64,000 nt of DNA. Origin: Sporodiniella umbellata. Lineage: Eukaryota > Mucoromycota > Mucoromycetes > Mucorales > Rhizopodaceae. The notes under the pieces are model-generated. The model saw only the letters and a program-made list of their open reading frames with translations, was not told the DNA's origin and ran no database searches. The stretch covers positions 62,001 to 126,000 of the forward strand of contig JAIXMR010000044.1 in assembly GCA_025677835.1 (NCBI GenBank), written 5' to 3'. The translations under genes and the position numbers were made by a program. This document shows, in pieces, positions 59,480 to 64,000 of this stretch; the first letter of the stretch is position 1, and every line of letters starts with the position of its first letter.

Positions 59480-60442
59480 ATGGCTATTCATAAAAACAGT
59501 TTCCAGCCCAAAGACGCCCGAGCGATTAGCAACCCATATCAGGACGAAGATGAACTGGACGAGCTGCTGCCTACGCGCAAGACAATGACGGGGACACAAG
59601 CGTTAGTGGAGTTCCTAAAGACCACCAGCCCTGAAGAGTTCCACAGCCGTCCTGAACGATTACAGAGCACAAATATCTTTTCTCGTATGCGCAAGACCAA
59701 ACGAGTGAACTCGACCCATTCTGCACCAGCGGTAAGTAATAAGAAACCAGAGGCCAAGTTGGACAGTCGAGCGCCTTCGTTCGATACGCCACTTTTGCCC
59801 AACAAGAAACGAGAGTCTAGCCATTACAGTGCCTCTCTGCATCATTCACTTTCCATCAAGAGCCAGACAGGTCGACGTTGGGTGCCACCTCAGACGACCC
59901 TCGAGCCATGGCTTCAACGTACAGAAGAGTGTGACGGGATCGAGACTGCCCTTCTACAGCGCCTGGAGCAACTACGCATTCTGGACCATCCACTACCCAG
60001 CGATCAGGTCGCCACCGGCCTGGCCCTAGAACATATCCGTGCCTTGGGCATCACCCATCGCTTAGAGGCTCCCCACCCACCGACGCAAGAGCCCTGCCAA
60101 AAAAGAAAAGCCCGTCATATGCAAGTGCAAACGATCGATCCTCCCTCTCACACTACTACTACTACTACCACTACTACTACCACTACTACTACTCATTCAT
60201 CCGATCCCACCAAAAAAGCCGAACGTGCACTCGAAGAAGCCCTCGATCATTTTGAGGTCATCAGCGGCTTGGCCTACAAGAAACTCAGAGAGTTATGGGA
60301 GGAAAAGATGCGTTGGGAAAACGCTTGCTTAGAACTCAGGGATCGTCTCTTGGCTGTCGAACAAGGCAAGAAATACAAAGATTCTTTTCTACTGGAAGAA
60401 GAGGAAGACGATCAAGGTCTTTCCGAATTCCCCCTTCAGTAA
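59480..60442 (+). CDS. hypothetical protein with poly-Thr tract and C-terminal coiled coil
   Basis: Intronless 320-aa frame starting MAIHKNSFQPKDARAISNPY. The N-terminal half is basic and disordered (FFSRM-like and RKTKRV segments, many Ser/Pro). Short conserved-looking motifs are TGTQALVEFLKTTSPEEF and GRRWVPPQTTLEPWLQR. A run of about 14 Thr is encoded by an ACT/ACC microsatellite near 60151-60192. The C-terminus is a strong coiled coil (AERALEEALDHFEVISGLAY, then WEEKMRWENACLELRDRLLA) and an acidic end. No family recognised. GC-rich codon use differs from flanks and supports coding. A 5' T-rich leader lies at 59419-59470. Confidence 0.8.
   Translation: MAIHKNSFQPKDARAISNPYQDEDELDELLPTRKTMTGTQALVEFLKTTSPEEFHSRPERLQSTNIFSRMRKTKRVNSTHSAPAVSNKKPEAKLDSRAPSFDTPLLPNKKRESSHYSASLHHSLSIKSQTGRRWVPPQTTLEPWLQRTEECDGIETALLQRLEQLRILDHPLPSDQVATGLALEHIRALGITHRLEAPHPPTQEPCQKRKARHMQVQTIDPPSHTTTTTTTTTTTTTTHSSDPTKKAERALEEALDHFEVISGLAYKKLRELWEEKMRWENACLELRDRLLAVEQGKKYKDSFLLEEEEDDQGLSEFPLQ
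60151..60192. repeat. (ACT)n trinucleotide repeat encoding poly-Thr
   Basis: Fourteen consecutive Thr codons, mostly ACT with two ACC, within the hypothetical coiled-coil gene. Confidence 0.95.
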
Positions 60443-60609
60443 ACACCGGCCCTTTGTTTCTCTCTGTGAGAGATAAGCAATAAAAAAAAAAAAATCAAAC
60501 TAGATAGAGAAATCATAGCAACGCTTTATTTTTTTTATTTTATTTTTTTATTTTATTTTATTTTTATTTTTGATTGGTTTGTTTCTATTATGAGTGATTC
60601 AATGTCGCT

Positions 60610-62534
60610 TTAGTAGAAACCCTTGGCGTGATTGTCACAGATATCACGGAGCTTGGCTTCGAGATCCTTGGAGATCACACCTTGAGTACGGATTTCTTCA
60701 AGCACGTCACTGTGTTGCGATTGAACGTGGCTGATAAAGTCCTTTTCCCAGACAGTGACCTTGTTGACAGGCACCTTATCGAGGAAACCGTTGACACCAG
60801 CAAAGATGATAGGCACTTGAGCTTGAATAGACAAGGGAGTGTATTGGGGTTGCTTCAACAGTTCAGTCAAACGGGCACCGCGGTTCAACAAGAATTGAGT
60901 GGAGGCATCCAAATCAGAACCAAATTGGGCAAAGGCAGCCACTTCACGGTATTGGGCCAAGAAAAGCTTCATGGAACCAGCAACTTGCTTCATCGCCTTG
61001 GTTTGGGCAGCGGAACCGACACGAGAGACGGAAAGACCGACGTTAATGGCAGGACGGATGCCCTTAAAGAAGAGTTCGGCTTCCAAGAAGATTTGACCGT
61101 CCGTAATGGAAATCACGTTGGTAGGAATATAAGCAGACACATCACCACCTTGGGTTTCAATGATGGGAAGCGCAGTCATCGAACCATAGCCAAAGCTCTT
61201 GTTCATCTTGGCAGCACGTTCCAAAAGACGCGAGTGGAGGTAGAAAACATCACCAGGGTAAGCTTCACGACCCGGAGGACGACGAAGCAAGAGGGACATT
61301 TGACGGTAAGCAACCGCTTGCTTGGACAAATCGTCATAGATGATCAACGAGTGGCGACCGTTATCACGGAACCATTCACCAAAAGCAGCACCAGCGAAAG
61401 GCGCGAGGTATTGAAGGGGTGCAGCTTCAGAAGCAGTGGCTGCCACGACGGTGGTGTACTTCATAGCATCTAAGGGAAAAGATCAACATCCCTATCATTG
61501 TTATTTGAACTTTACCGTTTTCTTCAAGGGTTCGGACAAGTTGAGCCACAGTAGAACGCTTTTGACCCACAGCAACGTAGATACAGTACAACTTCTTGGC
61601 TTCATCAGAGCCGTTGTTCCAGTACTTTTGATTCAAGATCGTGTCAAGGGCAACCGCAGTCTTGCCCGTTTGACGATCACCAATGATCAATTCACGTTGA
61701 CCACGGCCAATGGGAACCATGGAATCTACAGACTTGATACCGGTTTGCATAGGTTCGTTGACAGAATGACGGGGTAAAATACCAGGCGCCTTGACTTGGA
61801 CACGAGAACGGCCAACGGTTTCAAGAGGACCCTTACCGTCAATAGGGTTACCAAGCGCATCTACCACACGACCCAGCACACCAGGACCGACAGGTACATC
61901 CACAATCGCACCCGTACGCTTCACAGTATCGCCTTCTTTGATCAAACGATCGTTACCAAACACGACAATACCAACATTGTCAGCTTCCAAGTTAAGGGCC
62001 ATACCCTACGTAGACCATCTTAGTTCACACTCGCTGTCTTTTGGCTTACCTTAAGACCGCTCGAGAACTCCACCATTTCTTCCGCTTGACAGTTCTTCAA
62101 ACCATACACACGCGCAATACCGTCACCAATCGATAATACGCGACCGGTTTCTTGGAGGTCGGCTTCAGAGCTTGAACCCAAAATACGTTGTTCAAGAATA
62201 GAAGACACTTCAGACGTAGAAGGTTTGGCTGTAGCATAGCTACGAGCTGCACTTGCAACAGCACCGAGGTTGACACGGGCCTAACAGGTCAAAAACCATG
62301 TTAACACACAGCCTTGTTTGTAAAATAATAATAAAAAAGGGGGTCTTAAACTTCAGTAGCCAGTCAATGCTTTATTAAAATAAAACAGCTGGATTTCCTG
62401 AAAAATAAGGGATTTCATTCTTGTTTTCTCAACCATCTTTTTTTTTTTTTTTTTTTTTTTGGTTTCTTTCTTACAGCTGAGGTCAAGCTACGACGAGCGA
62501 AAGGGCTGGCAATGCGAGCAATGTTTCTAAGCAT
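60610..62534 (-). CDS. ATP1: mitochondrial F1-ATP synthase subunit alpha
   Basis: Nuclear-encoded F1 alpha subunit, 546 aa (yeast Atp1 545). Exons on the minus strand are 62534-62475, 62280-62050, 62005-61516 and 61469-60610. The N-terminus [20 protein letters not shown] is an amphipathic presequence. The beta-barrel carries [20 protein letters not shown] and [19 protein letters not shown]. The nucleotide site has GDRQTGKTA, and the alpha signature [14 protein letters not shown] with the arginine finger is present. Other marks are [40 protein letters not shown] and [10 protein letters not shown]. Alpha subunits bind but do not hydrolyse nucleotide; they form the alpha3beta3 hexamer. Codon bias is strong, as expected for high expression. 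Confidence 0.97.
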
Positions 62535-62619
62535 TGTTGTATGGGTGGTTTATTTGTGAAAGAGAAATAAAAATAAAAAAAAAAAAAAAAAAAAAAAATC
62601 ACCAATAATTTTACCAAGC

Positions 62620-62664
<45 letters not shown>

Positions 62665-63176
62665 GGTCACAGATTCTCTCTACGCTTATTCTATTGTTGA
62701 CTTTTTTTGAAGCCCCCCCCTTGAATACTTTTTGGCATAGCGCCTCGTCACTGACTTGAAGTTGATGACGTTACATTGCTGATTTCAAATCCCGTCTCTA
62801 CCCTGAGTAAGGGGTCGATCACCCACCGTATGATAAGACCTTGGATCGGTTGAGTTTGAATACCCAAAGGGGATCGGAATACATTGTTTACAAGTCAAGC
62901 GGTTTTGTTTTCAAGATGGGTTTAGTTGGCGTGTTTCCAATTTGGATACGCCATTCATCTCTAGGCTTGAAATACTGGCTACAGGTAAATGAACAGAGAC
63001 AATTTCATATCAACGTACCTATCTATCGATGTTGGTAGCTCTGTTTTATAAACACTTGATTCGAAAGGTTGAGACGACGTCACAGGTAGCACCCAAAAAA
63101 AGACGGATAGGAATTTCAAAAAAAAAAAAAAAAAAAAAGGTCATTACTGTTTACAGTTCTTTTTTTATACAGAGAG
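62535..63176. promoter_or_regulatory. divergent promoter region ATP1 / ARP2
   Basis: 642 bp between divergent start codons. It includes an A run (62577-62598) and the longest homopolymer of the window, 40 T at 62624-62663. A later A run at 63119-63138 lies close to ARP2. No named element assigned. Confidence 0.45.
62624..62663. repeat. 40-base poly-T run
   Basis: Forty consecutive T on the + strand between ATP1 and ARP2. Confidence 0.9.
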
Positions 63177-64000
63177 ATGAACGCTTCAAAAACACTTGTT
63201 GTAGATAACGGTACAGGCGTAAGTAGTTTAGGTGTATAGAAGAGCTCGTTATTAATGAAACTATTCAAGTTTGTGAAATGTGGTTATGCAGGTTCCAATT
63301 TCCCCGAGCATGTATTTTCAAGTGTGGTGGGTCGACCTATATTACGCGCTGAAGAACAAGTAGGCAACCTGCAGGTGAAAGACATCATGGTGGGGGATGA
63401 AGCTGCTCAACTTCGAAACATTCTTCAAATGTCATACCCTATGGAAAACGGCATCATCCGTAACTGGGAAGACATGCGTCACCTATGGAACTATACATTT
63501 GACGAAAAACTAAAAATCGACCCAAGAGATTCCAAAATACTTTTGACTGAAGCTCCTATGAACCCCAAGCAGAACAGAGAAACAATGGCTCAGATCATGT
63601 TGGAAGAGTATGGATTTCAGGGAATCTATGTGGCCATCCAGGCTGTCTTGACTTTGTTTGCACAAGGTAGGAAAGACGAAAGCGATTTGAACTAGACTTG
63701 GTCTGAACAAAAAGGGGGGAGAAATTAGGTTTGATGTCGGGTGTTGTAGTAGATTCGGGTGATGGCGTGACCCATATCGTAAGCTCTAAAGAAAGCTAGG
63801 CCAATAGACTAAAAGCGTTCGTTTTAGGTGCCTGTCTACCAAGGCTATGCACCCGCCAATTTGACGCGTCGTTTGGATGTGGCCGGTCGTCATGTGACCC
63901 GTTATTTGATCAAATTGTTACTCCATCGAGGCTATGCATTCAATCGTACGGCTGATTTTGAAACGGTGCGTCAAATGAAAGAAAAGCTATGCTATGTCAG
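63177..64000 (+). CDS. ARP2: actin-related protein 2 (ARP2/3 complex), partial
   Basis: 5' part of ARP2, running off the window end. Exons are 63177-63218, 63270-63666, 63729-63778 and 63828 onward; about 220 residues are present. The protein starts [20 protein letters not shown] (actin phosphate-1 loop), continues [16 protein letters not shown], the ARP2-typical [20 protein letters not shown] and ITRNWEDM-like [12 protein letters not shown]. It then shows [20 protein letters not shown] (actin family), [20 protein letters not shown] (phosphate-2 loop) and [23 protein letters not shown]2 pairs with ARP3 to nucleate branched actin at endocytic sites. The truncation is the window edge, not a break in the gene. 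Confidence 0.96.

Noticed and set aside
60628..61473. 281-codon plus-strand frame opposite ATP1
   Set aside because: Antisense shadow of a highly expressed gene; no family features, and ATP1 is unambiguous.
62780..62830. TTTCAAATCCCGTCTC as a possible tRNA T-arm
   Set aside because: No matching D-arm or acceptor stem upstream within tRNA distance.
63177..64000. ARP2 as a truncated pseudogene
   Set aside because: All four visible exons are intact and the frame is open at the window edge.

Overview
This window looks like nuclear DNA of an early-diverging filamentous fungus, most likely a mucoralean member of Mucoromycota (inference). It has many short GT..AG introns (mostly 40-80 nt), an AT-rich background full of poly-A and poly-T runs, and eukaryotic housekeeping genes. 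A WNK-type kinase and striatin sit beside fungal hallmarks (Zn2Cys6 regulator, Yap/Pap1-type bZIP, arrestin-related adaptor, dipeptidyl aminopeptidase). No prokaryotic, rRNA or CRISPR features were seen. No search could be run, so all names rest on recognised motifs. Exon models were built by hand and kept only where reading frames, splice consensus and family sequence agreed.

Layout. 1-4.8 kb: possible 3' end of a gene, then a gene-poor AT-rich stretch. 4.8-6.4: sugar transporter (-). 9.9-12.8: Zn2Cys6 regulator (+), convergent 21 bp from a polytopic membrane protein (-). 15.0-18.7: Qa-SNARE (-) and RPF1 (+) on a shared 161-bp promoter region, then cystathionine gamma-lyase (-). 21.2-22.9: CAF40/CNOT9 (-). 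23.6-24.6: a 978-bp element with 113-bp terminal inverted repeats. 24.9-28.5: WNK kinase and UTP7 in tandem (+). 29.0-32.2: MGMT-type DNA repair protein (+) and a 14-exon striatin (-) with stop codons only 6 bp apart. 33.1-37.1: AP-1-like bZIP, an unidentified gene, and an arrestin adaptor (all -). 38.0-38.9: a LEA2-like membrane gene, possibly decayed. 40.9-41.9: a stand-alone voltage-sensor-like protein (-). 44.3-47.1: two proteins of unknown function and MCTS1/Tma20. 47.5-53.6: ERV46, a DPP IV-type peptidase and ribosomal protein eS24 (+). 53.9-58.9: a 13-repeat Sel1 protein and an EF-hand mitochondrial carrier (-). 59.5-64.0: a coiled-coil protein of unknown function (+), mitochondrial ATP synthase alpha (-), and the 5' part of ARP2 (+), cut by the window end.

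Functional themes. Ribosome production and translation: RPF1, UTP7, eS24, MCTS1. Secretory and endosomal traffic: SNARE, ERV46, DPP, arrestin. Mitochondrial energy: ATP1, Ca2+-regulated carrier. Signalling: WNK, striatin, CAF40 and transcription factors. There is no operon-like functional clustering; neighbours appear to share only promoters or terminators.

The most notable observations are the WNK kinase with its relocated catalytic lysine and SAM-like tail, the pore-less voltage-sensor-like protein, the TIR element, a series of tiny exons (ATG-only, 11, 12 and 17 nt), and two candidate genes that could not be matched to known families.
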